A stretch of 64,000 nt of DNA from Streptomyces aculeolatus (GCF_020400605.1 NZ_JAINRD010000001.1:806001-870000); one strand, 5' to 3'; shown: positions 1 through 9,559, counted from the first letter of the stretch. The notes: a model not told the origin generated them from the sequence alone. Program-made: numbers and translations.

Positions 1-6
1 GGAGCG

Positions 7-47
7 GGGCGTACGGGCCGGGGCCGGGCCTCCGGCCCCGTACGCCC
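7..47. terminator. GC-rich hairpin at the end of the nucleotidyltransferase gene
   Basis: The stretch reads as a near-perfect inverted repeat: arms built on GGGCGTACGGGCC and GGCCCCGTACGCCC with a C/G-rich loop. It starts just past, and slightly overlaps, the stop codon of the minus-strand gene that ends at 47. It lacks a long T-run, as is common for actinobacterial terminators. Confidence 0.5.
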
Positions 48-769
48 TACCCCTGGCGCAGTTCCTTCGCGGCCTCCGTCAGGTCCTTCGCCGTGTCGAT
101 GGCCCGCCAGTACGCCCCCTGCGGCAGCGGGAAGCCCGCCAGCCGCCGCTGCCGCGCCAGCCGCGGGAACGTGGCGCGCTCGTGGTCGCCGCGGTCCGGC
201 AGCAGGTCGCGGAAGGCGGCGGAGAAGACGTACACGCCCGCGTTGATGAGATACGGCGACGGGGGCGCCTCGATGAAGTCGATGACGTGCCCGAACTGGT
301 CCGTCTCCACCGCGCCCCAGGGCATGTTCGGCCGCGCCAGCGCCAGCGTGGCGTCCGCGCCCCGCTCCTGGTGGAACGCCGCCATCTCGGTCAGGGAGAA
401 CCTGGTCCAGATGTCGCCGTTCGTCGCGTACCACGGCTCGTCGGGACGCGGCAGCGACGCCGCCGCGAACTTCAGCCCGCCGCCGCGCCCGAGGGGCTCC
501 TTCTCGACCACGCAGCTCACCTTCAGCGGCAGCTCCGTGGTGTCCAGCCACTCCATCAGCACCTCGGCGAGGTGCCCGCAGGACACCACCGCGTCGGTGA
601 CGCCCTCGGCCGCCAGCCACGCCAGTTGGTGCCCGATGATGGGCACGCCGGTGCCGGGGATCTCGACCATCGGCTTGGGCCGGTCGTCCGTGTACGGACG
701 AAGCCGTGACCCCTGCCCACCGGCAAGGACCACGGCTTGAGTGGGTTGTGCTGCTGCGGCTGCGGTCAT
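47..769 (-). CDS. Sugar-1-phosphate nucleotidyltransferase (NTP_transferase family)
   Basis: A 240-residue protein expected to join a sugar-1-phosphate to an NTP, giving an activated NDP-sugar in the cytoplasm. The N-terminus (about residues 10-35) has the family signature VVLAGGQGSRLRP followed by KPM, which binds the nucleotide phosphates. A second signature, NGDI near residue 110, would hold the catalytic metal. The length fits the short single-domain branch (RmlA- or GCD1-like without a left-handed beta-helix). I chose the ATG at 769 because the signature follows within ten residues; an open frame upstream of it has no family features. It is a lone gene, so neighbours do not reveal the sugar or polymer. 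Family certain, substrate unknown. Confidence 0.85.
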   Translation of the reverse strand: MTAAAAAQPTQAVVLAGGQGSRLRPYTDDRPKPMVEIPGTGVPIIGHQLAWLAAEGVTDAVVSCGHLAEVLMEWLDTTELPLKVSCVVEKEPLGRGGGLKFAAASLPRPDEPWYATNGDIWTRFSLTEMAAFHQERGADATLALARPNMPWGAVETDQFGHVIDFIEAPPSPYLINAGVYVFSAAFRDLLPDRGDHERATFPRLARQRRLAGFPLPQGAYWRAIDTAKDLTEAAKELRQG

Positions 770-879
770 ACCCCGCACCCTAACCGGCCGGTAGCAACAA
801 GGCCGCGGGTGCGGGGTCCTGCGCTCCCGACCGGTACCGGACGCCCCTTCGGGCCCACCGGCCCGGGGGCTTACAGGGC

Positions 880-1293
880 CTACTGGGCCGTGACGACCCC
901 GGACGCGAACGCGGTGTCGCACACCGGGCGCGAGAACGACTGCGCGCGGGCGACGCCGTACTTGGCGACCGCAGCCTCGCCCAGCGCGCGGGCGATGCCG
1001 GCGCAGTGCCGTGCGAGCGACGGCCGGGCGTGCACCTCGCGCTGCAACTGCGTGAGCGCGGCGCCGGGGTCCTTCTCCTGCAACTCGGCGATGAGCCGGT
1101 CCCGTAGCACTACCTGCGGGGCGCCGGCACCGGACTTGGCGGCGGCGCTCCGGGCGGAGGCGCTGAGCATCCGGGAGTCGGTCGAGGGCGACGCCCAGGG
1201 GACGGTGGCGACCGCGAGCGTACCCGACAGAACGAGTACGACGGGGAGGACGAATGCGATGGTTCTGCCGATACGGCGGGCTGCCTGTTTCAC
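880..1293 (-). CDS. Small exported or membrane-anchored protein, unknown function
   Basis: A 137-residue protein with a basic N-terminus (KQAARRIGR), one hydrophobic segment at about residues 10-30 and an Ala/Ser-rich stretch, so it is probably secreted or anchored by an uncleaved signal. The mature part is mostly predicted helix and has two Cys (in the segments RHCAG and PVCDT) that could form a disulfide outside the cell. The GTG at 1293 is the only good start before the hydrophobic segment; no strong ribosome site is visible. I do not recognise a family. It points the same way as the nucleotidyltransferase 110 bp downstream, but nothing ties their roles together. Confidence 0.6.
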   Translation of the reverse strand: MKQAARRIGRTIAFVLPVVLVLSGTLAVATVPWASPSTDSRMLSASARSAAAKSGAGAPQVVLRDRLIAELQEKDPGAALTQLQREVHARPSLARHCAGIARALGEAAVAKYGVARAQSFSRPVCDTAFASGVVTAQ

Positions 1294-1444
1294 GAGGGCG
1301 ATGGTAGCGAGCGGTAGTGATTTGGCGACATTGCGTCACTCCAACGGGCGCGGTTGGCCGGGAAATTCGAATTCCGTGTTGACGCCCGTGTCGAACGAAG
1401 TGGCGGACTTTCCGACGCACTTGCAGATTCGGGCCGGAAAAGCA

Positions 1445-1486
1445 GAACGGCGCCGCGCCCTCGATGCCGAGGGTGCGGCGCCGTTC
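1445..1486. terminator. Long hairpin terminator downstream of msiK
   Basis: Arms GAACGGCGCCGCGCCCTC and GAGGGTGCGGCGCCGTTC pair over 18 positions (one G-U) around the loop GATGCC. It lies about 40 bp past the msiK stop codon on the minus strand. Confidence 0.8.
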
Positions 1487-1524
1487 CGGAGGAACTGCCG
1501 GGTGACGCGGCTCAGTACGTCATG

Positions 1525-2661
<1,137 letters not shown>

Positions 2662-2823
2662 GGTGTTTCCCTTCACCGGCAGGAACGTGCCGGACGATCC
2701 GAGTAAAGGATGTGGTGTAGTCCACTGAGTGAACCTTGGCGCCGACCGTACCTGCCGGTCAGGCCCGTTGTCACCACCTCGAAGGTCCCGAAAACGCATC
2801 ACCGCAGCGCACCGGCCCCCGGT

Positions 2824-2829
2824 TACACT
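2824..2829 (+). promoter_or_regulatory. Possible -10 element of the tRNA-Thr gene
   Basis: TACACT lies 10 nt before the mature tRNA 5' end and matches the actinobacterial TANNNT consensus. No convincing -35 box is seen, so support is weak. Confidence 0.35.
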
Positions 2830-2839
2830 GCACGGGCGC

Positions 2840-2913
2840 GCCTCCTTAGCTCAGCTGGTCAGAGCAACGCTCTTGTAAAGCGTAGGTCGTCGGTTCGAAT
2901 CCGACAGGGGGCT
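2840..2913 (+). tRNA. tRNA-Thr (anticodon TGT)
   Basis: A full cloverleaf can be folded by eye. The acceptor stem is GCCTCCT with AGGGGGC plus discriminator T, the D arm contains AGCTCAGCTGGTCAGAGC, the anticodon stem is ACGCT/AGCGT around the loop CTTGTAA, and the T arm contains the invariant GGTTCGAATCC. Anticodon TGT reads ACA (and other ACN by wobble) as threonine. The 3' CCA is not encoded, which is normal in Streptomyces. Confidence 0.97.
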
Positions 2914-2919
2914 CAGACA

Positions 2920-2950
2920 CCCCAGCTCGGCAACCCTGAGCTGGGGTTTT
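2920..2950 (+). terminator. Rho-independent terminator of tRNA-Thr
   Basis: Perfect 9-bp stem CCCCAGCTC / GAGCTGGGG with a 9-nt loop, directly followed by TTTT. It begins six bases after the tRNA. Confidence 0.9.
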
Positions 2951-3238
2951 CCGCTGCCGGAGGCGTCCGGTCCTGGGGTGCGGCCCGGCTCGGGCTCCCG
3001 TACTCACCGGAGCCGTGGGACTGGTTCCGCCCCCATCGAGTGCACGGTCGGTCCGGCGTGTTCCGCGCTGCCCGGGGGCGGGGTTATTCGGAGGCGGTTC
3101 CCGGGTTGACGTGGGATTATCCGAGGGCCGATGAGTTCCGGCCGGTCCGTCGGTCTGTCTTGTGGAGCGACCGAAACCATCCAGTCCGCGGCCCCGGCTG
3201 CCAGGTGACTGTGATCAGGAACCCAGCGAGGAGCTGTC
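2951..3238. other. Intergenic region between tRNA terminator and MFS gene; no gene seen
   Basis: About 290 bases upstream of the exporter gene. It includes a TTGACG hexamer near 3104 but no matching -10 at standard spacing. Open frames crossing it have no RBS and no recognisable product. It probably holds the exporter's promoter. Confidence 0.5.
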
Positions 3239-4750
3239 ATGCGAGCTGCGATATCCGAACGACCCGCCGCCGCGGACGAGGACGGCCGGACGCCGACCGT
3301 CGTGCGGCTGCTGGTGCTGGCGACGTTCGTGGTGATCCTCAACGAGACCATCATGATCAACGCGATTCCGCGGCTGATGGAGTCGATGCACGTCACCGAG
3401 CAGTCGGCGCAGTGGGTGTCCACCGCGTTCATGCTCACCATGGCCGCCGTGATCCCCGTCACCGGCTGGTTCCTGCAGCGGATCACGACCCGCAGGGCGT
3501 ACGCCGTCGCCATGAGCACCTTCCTCGCCGGCACCGTGATCTCGGCCGTCGCGCCGACCTTCGCCGTGCTGCTGGCCGGCCGGATCGTGCAGGCCGCCGG
3601 GACGGCGGTGATGATGCCGCTGCTCATGACCACGCTGATGGCCGTGGTGCCGGCCGAGCATCTCGGCAAGGTGATGGGCCACGTCACCCTGGCGATGTCG
3701 ACCGCACCGGCGCTGGGCCCCACGGTGTCCGGGGTGATCCTCCAGGCCGGGTCGTGGCGGCTGCTGTTCGTGGTGGTGCTGCCGATCGCGGCGCTGGTGA
3801 CGGTGTTCGGGCTGCGCAAGCTGGAGGACATCGGCGAGCCGCAGGTCAGCTCCATCGACTGGGTCAGCGTCGGCGTCGCCGCGCTCGGCTTCGGCGGCCT
3901 GGTGTACGGGCTGAGCCTGATCGGCGAGAGCGACCGCAGGAGCCTCGGCCTCGGGATCGCCGCCGCCGGCGTCGTGGCCATCGGCCTCTTCGCCCTCCGC
4001 CAGTTGCGGCTGCAGCGGTCGGGCACCCCGCTGATGGACCTGCGGACGCTGCGGTACGGGGCGTTCACCCGGTCGCTGGCCGTGATGTCCGTCGGCTTCC
4101 TGGCGATGATGGGCTCGATGATCCTGCTGCCGCTGTACCTGCAGAACGTCCGCGACCTCAGCCCTCTGCAGACGGGTCTGCTGGTCATGCCGGGCGGTCT
4201 GGCGATGGGCCTGCTGGGCCCGACGGTCGGCAAGGCGTTCGACCGGTTCGGCAGCCGGCGCCTGGTGGTGCCGGGCTCGGCCGCCATCGCGCTGGGCCTC
4301 CTCGGCTACACGCAGATCTCGACGACCATGCCGTACTGGCAGATCCTGGCCCTGCACGTGCTGCTGATGGTCGGCCTGGCGGCGACGTTCACCCCGGTCT
4401 TCACCCTGGGCATGGGCGCGCTGCCCTCGCACCTGTACTCCCACGGCAGCTCCATCCTCGGCACGCTCCAGCAGGTCGCGGCGGCGTTCGGTACGGCGCT
4501 GGTGGTGACGGTGATGTCGTCGCGTGCGACGAGCCTGGTGGCGGACGGCACGGCCCCGATCCCGGCCCAGGTCAGCGGCATGAAGCTGGCCTTCGGGGTG
4601 GCGGCGGTGCTGGCGGCGGCGACGATCGTCCTGGCGGCCACGCTGCCCCGCCGGGTGGAGAACCCGCCCGAGGACGAGCCCGCGGACGAGCCGACCCCCG
4701 GCACCAAGCAGGCCGCGGCCACGGCCCCGGACGACCGCGTCCCGGCCTGA
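3239..4750 (+). CDS. MFS drug/proton antiporter, DHA2 (EmrB/QacA) family
   Basis: A 503-residue integral membrane protein that should export small hydrophobic compounds in exchange for protons. After a ~20-residue polar N-terminus it shows a long series of hydrophobic segments (12-14 helices) from residue ~22 to ~465. The antiporter motif C (APALGPTVSG) is near residue 160, and the loop after helix 2 is the usual Arg-rich one (LQRITTRRA). The C-terminal ~35 residues are acidic and Pro/Ala-rich, probably cytoplasmic. A clear RBS (GCGAGGAG) sits 5 nt before the ATG. No regulator lies next to it and the tRNA terminator separates it from upstream transcription, so it is probably monocistronic. 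Substrate unknown. Confidence 0.9.
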   Translation: MRAAISERPAAADEDGRTPTVVRLLVLATFVVILNETIMINAIPRLMESMHVTEQSAQWVSTAFMLTMAAVIPVTGWFLQRITTRRAYAVAMSTFLAGTVISAVAPTFAVLLAGRIVQAAGTAVMMPLLMTTLMAVVPAEHLGKVMGHVTLAMSTAPALGPTVSGVILQAGSWRLLFVVVLPIAALVTVFGLRKLEDIGEPQVSSIDWVSVGVAALGFGGLVYGLSLIGESDRRSLGLGIAAAGVVAIGLFALRQLRLQRSGTPLMDLRTLRYGAFTRSLAVMSVGFLAMMGSMILLPLYLQNVRDLSPLQTGLLVMPGGLAMGLLGPTVGKAFDRFGSRRLVVPGSAAIALGLLGYTQISTTMPYWQILALHVLLMVGLAATFTPVFTLGMGALPSHLYSHGSSILGTLQQVAAAFGTALVVTVMSSRATSLVADGTAPIPAQVSGMKLAFGVAAVLAAATIVLAATLPRRVENPPEDEPADEPTPGTKQAAATAPDDRVPA

Positions 4751-4890
4751 CGGTCACCCGGCGCCCGCGGCGCCCGGGGTGCCCGCTCCGTAGCCGCGGA
4801 GTGCGCCGCGGGTGCGGCCGGAACCCGCGGGGGCGGGTGGGCGTCACTCCTGTTGCGGGGTGTGGCCTATCCGTGGATGGGGTGGTTCGG

Positions 4891-5391
4891 GTGGATCCGG
4901 TTTCTGTGGCGTTACTCGTGGCACTGGCCGGCGGGGCCGGGGGCGAGATCGGGCGGGGGGCCTGGGCGGGGCTGGTGCGGCTGGTGCGGTCGCCGTTCCG
5001 GCGGGACGGGGACGGCGACGGCGCCGGAGGCGGTTCGGGGGAGGCGGAGCTTGCGCGGCTGGCGGAGGAGCCGGAGGACGAGGCGCGGGCGCAGGCGTTG
5101 AGTACGGCGCTGGCCGTACGGGCCGCGCTGGACGCGGAGTTCCGGGCCGGGCTGCGGGCGTGGCAGGAGGACCTGCCGCCGCTGCCGGACAGCGGCGGGG
5201 GCTCGGTGGTCAACAGCGTCAGCGGCGGCGTCCAGTACGGGCCGGTCGTGCAGGGCCGCGACTTCTCGGGCCTCACCTTCCACGCCCCGCCCCCGCCGCC
5301 CCCGGCTCAGCCCCCGCCGGCTCAGCCCCCGCCGCCGACCCGTCCCGCGGCCCCGCCCCCGCCCGGCGGCACCTCCGGGGCGGGCGGGTGA
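4891..5391 (+). CDS. Small Bell/BASS-like partner protein of the adjacent STAND ATPase; contains a TTA codon
   Basis: A 166-residue protein in three parts. Residues 1-38 form a hydrophobic, Gly/Ala-rich helical start ending in the basic RLVRSPFRR. Residues 50-95 are predicted amphipathic helices (acidic, Ala/Leu-rich). Residues 107-131 carry NSVSGGVQYGPVVQGRDF, followed by a Pro-rich tail. The same motif is at the N-terminus of the next gene product, whose GTG start overlaps this stop codon (GTGA), so the two are translationally coupled. A small helical protein with a C-terminal amyloid-like motif beside an NLR-like gene resembles the bacterial 'Bell domain + BASS motif' pairs; that link is my inference. 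The GTG at 4891 is the preferred start (MDPVSVALL); GTG at 4873 or 4882 is also possible. Codon 8 is TTA (4912-4914), rare in Streptomyces and read by the bldA tRNA. Confidence 0.72.
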   Translation: MDPVSVALLVALAGGAGGEIGRGAWAGLVRLVRSPFRRDGDGDGAGGGSGEAELARLAEEPEDEARAQALSTALAVRAALDAEFRAGLRAWQEDLPPLPDSGGGSVVNSVSGGVQYGPVVQGRDFSGLTFHAPPPPPPAQPPPAQPPPPTRPAAPPPPGGTSGAGG

Positions 5392-8111
5392 CGGTGCCCG
5401 AGGAGGGCGGCGGCGACCGGGTCGTCAACACCGTCTCCGGCGGCGTCCTGTTCGGGCCCCTGTTGCAGGGCCGGGACTTCACCGTCCACCTGCCGCCCCG
5501 GATCACCCCGGCGCTCGCCGGGCTGCCGGCGCCCTCGCCGACGTTCACGGGCCGCGGCGAGGCCGTCGAGCGGCTGCTGGCAGACCTGGCACCGGCCGCC
5601 GGGGCGGCCGGCGAGGACTCCGGCGGGGGCGGGCAGCGGCCGGTGCTCGTCACGGCCGTCGCCGGGCTTGCCGGCATCGGCAAGACCGAACTCGCCGTGC
5701 AGACCGCCGCCCGGGCGCTCGCCGAACCCGGCTGGTTCCCCGGCGGCGTGCTCTTCACCGACCTGTCCGGCTACCACCCCGATCCCGACCAGCGCGTCAC
5801 CCCAGAACGCGCCCTGGAGGGCCTCCTGCGCGCCCTCGCCGTACCCGGCGAGCACATCCCGGGCGGACTCCAGGACCGCCGGCGCCTCTACCGCAGCGCC
5901 CTGGCCGCGTACGCCGCCGAGGGCCGCCGGCTGCTCGTCGTCGTCGACAACGCCTCCGACAGCGCGCAGGCCCGGCCGCTGCTGCCCACCGACGGCGTGA
6001 CCGCCGCCCTCGTCACCTCCCGCCACACCCTCGACGGCCTCGGCGCCCGCCTCCACGACCTCGACATGCTCGACGCCCCCGCCTCCACGGTCCTCCTCGA
6101 CCAGGCCCTGCGCCACGCCCGCGGCGACGCCGACAGCCGCTTCACCGACGACCCCGCCGGCACCGCCGTGATCGCCCGCCTCTGCGCCGGCCTGCCGCTG
6201 GCCCTGCACATCGCCGCCGCCCTGCTGGCCGTGGCGCCGCACCGCTCCGCCGCGTCGCTGGCCGCCGCCCTCGGCGAGGAGCACCTCCGGCTGGGGACCC
6301 TGACCCGCCCCGACCGCGCCGTCCGCGCCGCCTTCGACCTGTCGTACGACGTCCTCGGCCCCGCGCACGCCCGCCTCTTCCGCCTCCTGCCCCTGGCACC
6401 GGGACCCGACCTGTCCACGGCAGCCGCCGCCCACCTCGCCGGCACGGACACCGCGGCGGCGGAGGCCCTGCTCCAGCACCTGGCGGAGGCGCACCTGATC
6501 GAGACGTCCCGCGACACGTGGGGGCGGTGGCGGATGCACGACCTGGTACGCCTGTACGCGGACGAGCGCGGTGGCGATCGCGGTGGCCGGGACGGAGGCG
6601 GTGGCGCGGACGAGGACGAACGTCCGGCCGCCCGGGCCCGCCTGTACGGCTACTACCGGCGGACCACGCGAGCGGCCGCCACCCACGTGGCCGCCACCGC
6701 CGGCAATCCCGACCCGCGCTTCCGCGACCGCGACGACGCGCTGCGGTGGCTGGACGCCGAACACCCCAACCTGGTGGCCGCCGCCACCGCGGCCGCGGGC
6801 CTCGGCGACAGGGACGCGACCGTCGAGCTCACCTTCGACCTGGCCGAATACCTCGACCAGCGCCGCTACTTCGAAGACGGCTACGCACTCGCGGGCATCA
6901 CCCTGGCCGTCAGCCGGGAGGCCGGCGACCGCCGCTGCGAGATCCTCGCGCTGGGCATCCTGGGAACGGCGCTGCGGCAGATGCGCAGATTCGAGGAGGC
7001 GATCGACACCCAGGAGCAGGCGGCCGCCATGTGCGAGGGCATCGGTGATCGCGGACGCCGGAGCCAGGCCCTGGGAAACCTCGGGGCCGCGCTCGTCGAG
7101 GCACGTCGGTTCGACGAGGCGATCGACGTCCTCACCGAGGCCGTGGCGTACGCCAGGGAAGTCGGCGACCGCCGTTCGGGAGCCATCGCGCTGAGCAACC
7201 TCGGCGCCGCTCTCGCCGAGGTGCGTCGGTTCGAGGAGGCGATCGACGTCCTCACCGAGGTCGTCGCCTACGCACGGGAAGTCGGCGACCGCCTGTTCGA
7301 GGGCACGGCGTTGAACAATCTCGCCATCCCCCTGGTGAAGTCGGGCAGGTTCGAGGAGTCGGTCCGGGCGCGCACCCGGGCCGTCGACATCAACCGGCAC
7401 CTCGGCGACCGGCACGGCGAAAGCGAGGCGTTGGGCAACCTGGGGGCCGATCTGACTCACATGGACAGGGCCGGTGAGGCGATCGGCGTCCTCGGCGCGG
7501 CGATCGACACCTTCAGGGATCTCGGCGACCGCTACCGCGAGGGTGTGGCCCTGAACGTCCTCGGGTCCGCGCTGGCCGTGGCGGGCAGGTTCGAGGAGAC
7601 GCTCCGGGTCAGCGAGCGGGCCGTCGCACTCTTCCGGGACCTCGGCGACCGGCACGGGGAGTGCTATGCGCTGAGCAACCACGGCGCCGCTCTGCGGCAG
7701 GCGGGCAGGCCCCGGGAGGCCGTCGCCGTCCTTGCCGGGGCGATCGCCGGATTCCGGGACCTCGGCGACCGCCACCGCGAAGGGCTCGTCGCCGACATGC
7801 TCGCCGGTGCCCTGGCCGAGGCGTGCGCCCGGCCGCCCGTCGACGCCGCCGAGGCGGGCGCCGCGTACGGGGAGTTGCTCGCCTCCCGCCGCCGGCTGTC
7901 CGGCGAGGACCACCCCGACACCTACGTGGCCCGGGACCGCACCGCCTACTACCGGGGTGAAGCCGGCGACGCCGCCGGTGCGGCCGGCGACCTGGCCGGG
8001 CTGCTGGAGGGCATGGCGCGGGCCCTCGGCCCGGACCACGCCGACGTCGAGGCCGTCCGTGCGCATCACGCCCACTGGGTCGCGCGGGCCGCCGCGTCCC
8101 CTCAGCGGTAG
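5388..8111 (+). CDS. NB-ARC/TPR STAND ATPase (NLR-like) with N-terminal shared motif
   Basis: A 907-residue signal-transduction ATPase. Residues 14-31 carry NTVSGGVLFGPLLQGRDF, matching the tail of the preceding small protein. An NB-ARC module follows: FTGRGEAVERLL (~53-64), Walker A GLAGIGKT (93-100), Walker B RLLVVVDNA (~180), the GLPLAL helix (~268), and a winged-helix end with the MHD-type motif MHDLVRLYADE (~383). From ~residue 510 come about eight 40-residue TPR-like repeats, each marked by a GDR and GRFEEA-type signature, which would be the ligand-sensing array. There is no SARP or other DNA-binding domain, unlike AfsR. Expected behaviour: the repeats hold the ATPase off; on ligand binding it oligomerises and exposes the N-terminal motif to template its partner. 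The GTG start at 5388 is fixed by the 4-base overlap. It converges with the next gene, overlapping by 10 bp. Confidence 0.85.
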   Translation: MTVPEEGGGDRVVNTVSGGVLFGPLLQGRDFTVHLPPRITPALAGLPAPSPTFTGRGEAVERLLADLAPAAGAAGEDSGGGGQRPVLVTAVAGLAGIGKTELAVQTAARALAEPGWFPGGVLFTDLSGYHPDPDQRVTPERALEGLLRALAVPGEHIPGGLQDRRRLYRSALAAYAAEGRRLLVVVDNASDSAQARPLLPTDGVTAALVTSRHTLDGLGARLHDLDMLDAPASTVLLDQALRHARGDADSRFTDDPAGTAVIARLCAGLPLALHIAAALLAVAPHRSAASLAAALGEEHLRLGTLTRPDRAVRAAFDLSYDVLGPAHARLFRLLPLAPGPDLSTAAAAHLAGTDTAAAEALLQHLAEAHLIETSRDTWGRWRMHDLVRLYADERGGDRGGRDGGGGADEDERPAARARLYGYYRRTTRAAATHVAATAGNPDPRFRDRDDALRWLDAEHPNLVAAATAAAGLGDRDATVELTFDLAEYLDQRRYFEDGYALAGITLAVSREAGDRRCEILALGILGTALRQMRRFEEAIDTQEQAAAMCEGIGDRGRRSQALGNLGAALVEARRFDEAIDVLTEAVAYAREVGDRRSGAIALSNLGAALAEVRRFEEAIDVLTEVVAYAREVGDRLFEGTALNNLAIPLVKSGRFEESVRARTRAVDINRHLGDRHGESEALGNLGADLTHMDRAGEAIGVLGAAIDTFRDLGDRYREGVALNVLGSALAVAGRFEETLRVSERAVALFRDLGDRHGECYALSNHGAALRQAGRPREAVAVLAGAIAGFRDLGDRHREGLVADMLAGALAEACARPPVDAAEAGAAYGELLASRRRLSGEDHPDTYVARDRTAYYRGEAGDAAGAAGDLAGLLEGMARALGPDHADVEAVRAHHAHWVARAAASPQR
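6924..7763 (+). repeat. Tandem 120-bp coding repeats (TPR array)
   Basis: Glycine-aspartate-arginine codons recur at exactly 120-nt pitch (6924, 7044, 7164, 7284, 7404, 7524, 7644, 7764). The units around 7084-7200 and 7204-7320 are nearly identical at DNA level (shared GCGATCGACGTCCTCACCGA and AAGTCGGCGACCGCC), which indicates recent unit duplication in the sensor region. Confidence 0.85.
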
Positions 8112-9559
8112 CAGTACGAGTCCGACGACGCGTCCCCGCCCTGCAGATGCGTCTGGTGTACGCGCCGGCCCCGGAACTCCGCGCCGTGCGGGAAGAAGCG
8201 GTGGTCCACCGTCAGGCCGCCCGTCTGCGGGTCCGCGTCCAGCTTGACCAGCCACGGCTCGATCCCGTCCGGGTAGAACTGGTCGTCCCAGGAGCCGTAG
8301 AGGGAGTTGGTCAGGTAGACGCGGCGGCCGTCGCGGCTGAGTTCGACCATCTGCGGGCCGCCCGTCAGCGGCGTGTCCGGCGCCGCCGGGTGCGGCGTGC
8401 GGGCGGTGATGCCGCCCAGGCGCGCGGAGGCCGTGCGGCGGGGGTGGAAGGGGTCGCTCACGTCGTACTGCAGCAGCTCGCCCGTGCCCCACGCCGAGAC
8501 GTACAGCCAGCGGTCGTCGACCGACAGGTTGATGTCCGTGACCAGCGGCGGCACCGCGCCGAACGGCCGCAGCGCGGGGGGCAGTCCGGCCGGTTCCGCG
8601 GGCTCGGCGGGGATCGTGATCACCTTGCGTACGGTGAAGTCCCCGCCGGCCGGATCGCGGTGCCACAGCCACACCGACGCCGACAGGTCCGTCACGTTCA
8701 CCACCACCCCGGCGAACCCCCACGTGGCCTCCGGGTCGTGCGCGGGGCGCAGCTCCAGCACCATCTGGTGCTCGTCGCCGAGGTCGGCGCGCTGGAGGTG
8801 GCGGCCCGTGCCCAGCTCCCAGAAGTGCAGCGCATGGCCGTACTTGCGGCCCAGGAGCAGCTCCGGGTCCAGACCCTCCTCCACCATCGACGGCGTGCCC
8901 CACTCGCTGGTCACGGCGATGTCGTGGTGCAGGTGCCACCACACGTCGTACGCGAGCTGCTGCGGGCCCCGGTCCGTCTCCCAGGCGCGCAGCACGTCGA
9001 AGGTCTCGTGGTCCAGCAGCGCCACACCGCCGGGGCCGTCCGTGCCGTCGGCGCTCCCGAGGCAGGAGAGGAAGACGCCCTCGGGGCCGCAGTGCAGGGT
9101 GTGGGGGCGGGAGTAGCCGGCCTGGGCGGCGAGTTCGTCCGCCGCCACGGTCTTCACCAGCCGCGGATGCGCGGGGTCCGGGTGGGTGTCGAAGACGTGC
9201 AGGCGGGAGGAGCGCAGGCCGGGGGCGAGGAGGTAGCGGCGCTCGGGGCTGTGGTGGTCGGCGTGGGCCAGGGCGCTGGAGCAGGCGTTCCAGCCGAAGT
9301 GGTGCAGTTCGTCGCCCAGGGTGGGCAGTTCGGCGACGTCGACGACGGTGCCGTACGACGCGGAGGCCGGGTCGGTGTCGAGGGTGAACAGGGCGTCGGG
9401 GCGCTCGGCGCCGCGGTCGAAGCCGACGACGTACGCCAGGTGTTCCGGCGGCGCGGCGGCGGCGTCGGCGGGGGTGCGGTAGAGCGTGGGGTCGGCGGGG
9501 GGCCCGCCGTCGCGGTGGTGGGGGTGTGCGGGTGCGTGGTCGCCGTGGTCCGTCGTCAT
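8102..9559 (-). CDS. Selenium-binding protein family (SBP56 / methanethiol oxidase-like)
   Basis: A 485-residue soluble protein of the SBP56 family, a seven-bladed beta-propeller. In characterised bacterial members it is a metal-dependent methanethiol oxidase, producing formaldehyde, H2S and H2O2. Family landmarks seen: FGWNACSSA near residue 90, SRPHTLHCGPEG with the conserved Cys near 150, VWWHLHHDIAVTSEWG near 210, KYGHALHFWELG, TDINLSVDDRWLYVS and a C-terminal HQTHLQGGDASSD. The His-rich N-terminal tail (HGDHAPAHPHHRD) may help bind metal. The first in-frame ATG before this tail is at 9559. It stands alone on the minus strand, convergent with the STAND ATPase gene. Confidence 0.85.
   Translation of the reverse strand: MTTDHGDHAPAHPHHRDGGPPADPTLYRTPADAAAAPPEHLAYVVGFDRGAERPDALFTLDTDPASASYGTVVDVAELPTLGDELHHFGWNACSSALAHADHHSPERRYLLAPGLRSSRLHVFDTHPDPAHPRLVKTVAADELAAQAGYSRPHTLHCGPEGVFLSCLGSADGTDGPGGVALLDHETFDVLRAWETDRGPQQLAYDVWWHLHHDIAVTSEWGTPSMVEEGLDPELLLGRKYGHALHFWELGTGRHLQRADLGDEHQMVLELRPAHDPEATWGFAGVVVNVTDLSASVWLWHRDPAGGDFTVRKVITIPAEPAEPAGLPPALRPFGAVPPLVTDINLSVDDRWLYVSAWGTGELLQYDVSDPFHPRRTASARLGGITARTPHPAAPDTPLTGGPQMVELSRDGRRVYLTNSLYGSWDDQFYPDGIEPWLVKLDADPQTGGLTVDHRFFPHGAEFRGRRVHQTHLQGGDASSDSYCYR

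Noticed and set aside
3104..3133. TTGACG as a promoter -35 box for the MFS gene
   Set aside because: No TANNNT lies 16-19 bases downstream, so the match is probably chance.
2710..4872. Open frame leading into the small partner gene from far upstream
   Set aside because: It runs through the tRNA and antiphase to the MFS gene, lacks an RBS, and only the part after ~4873 has protein-like composition.
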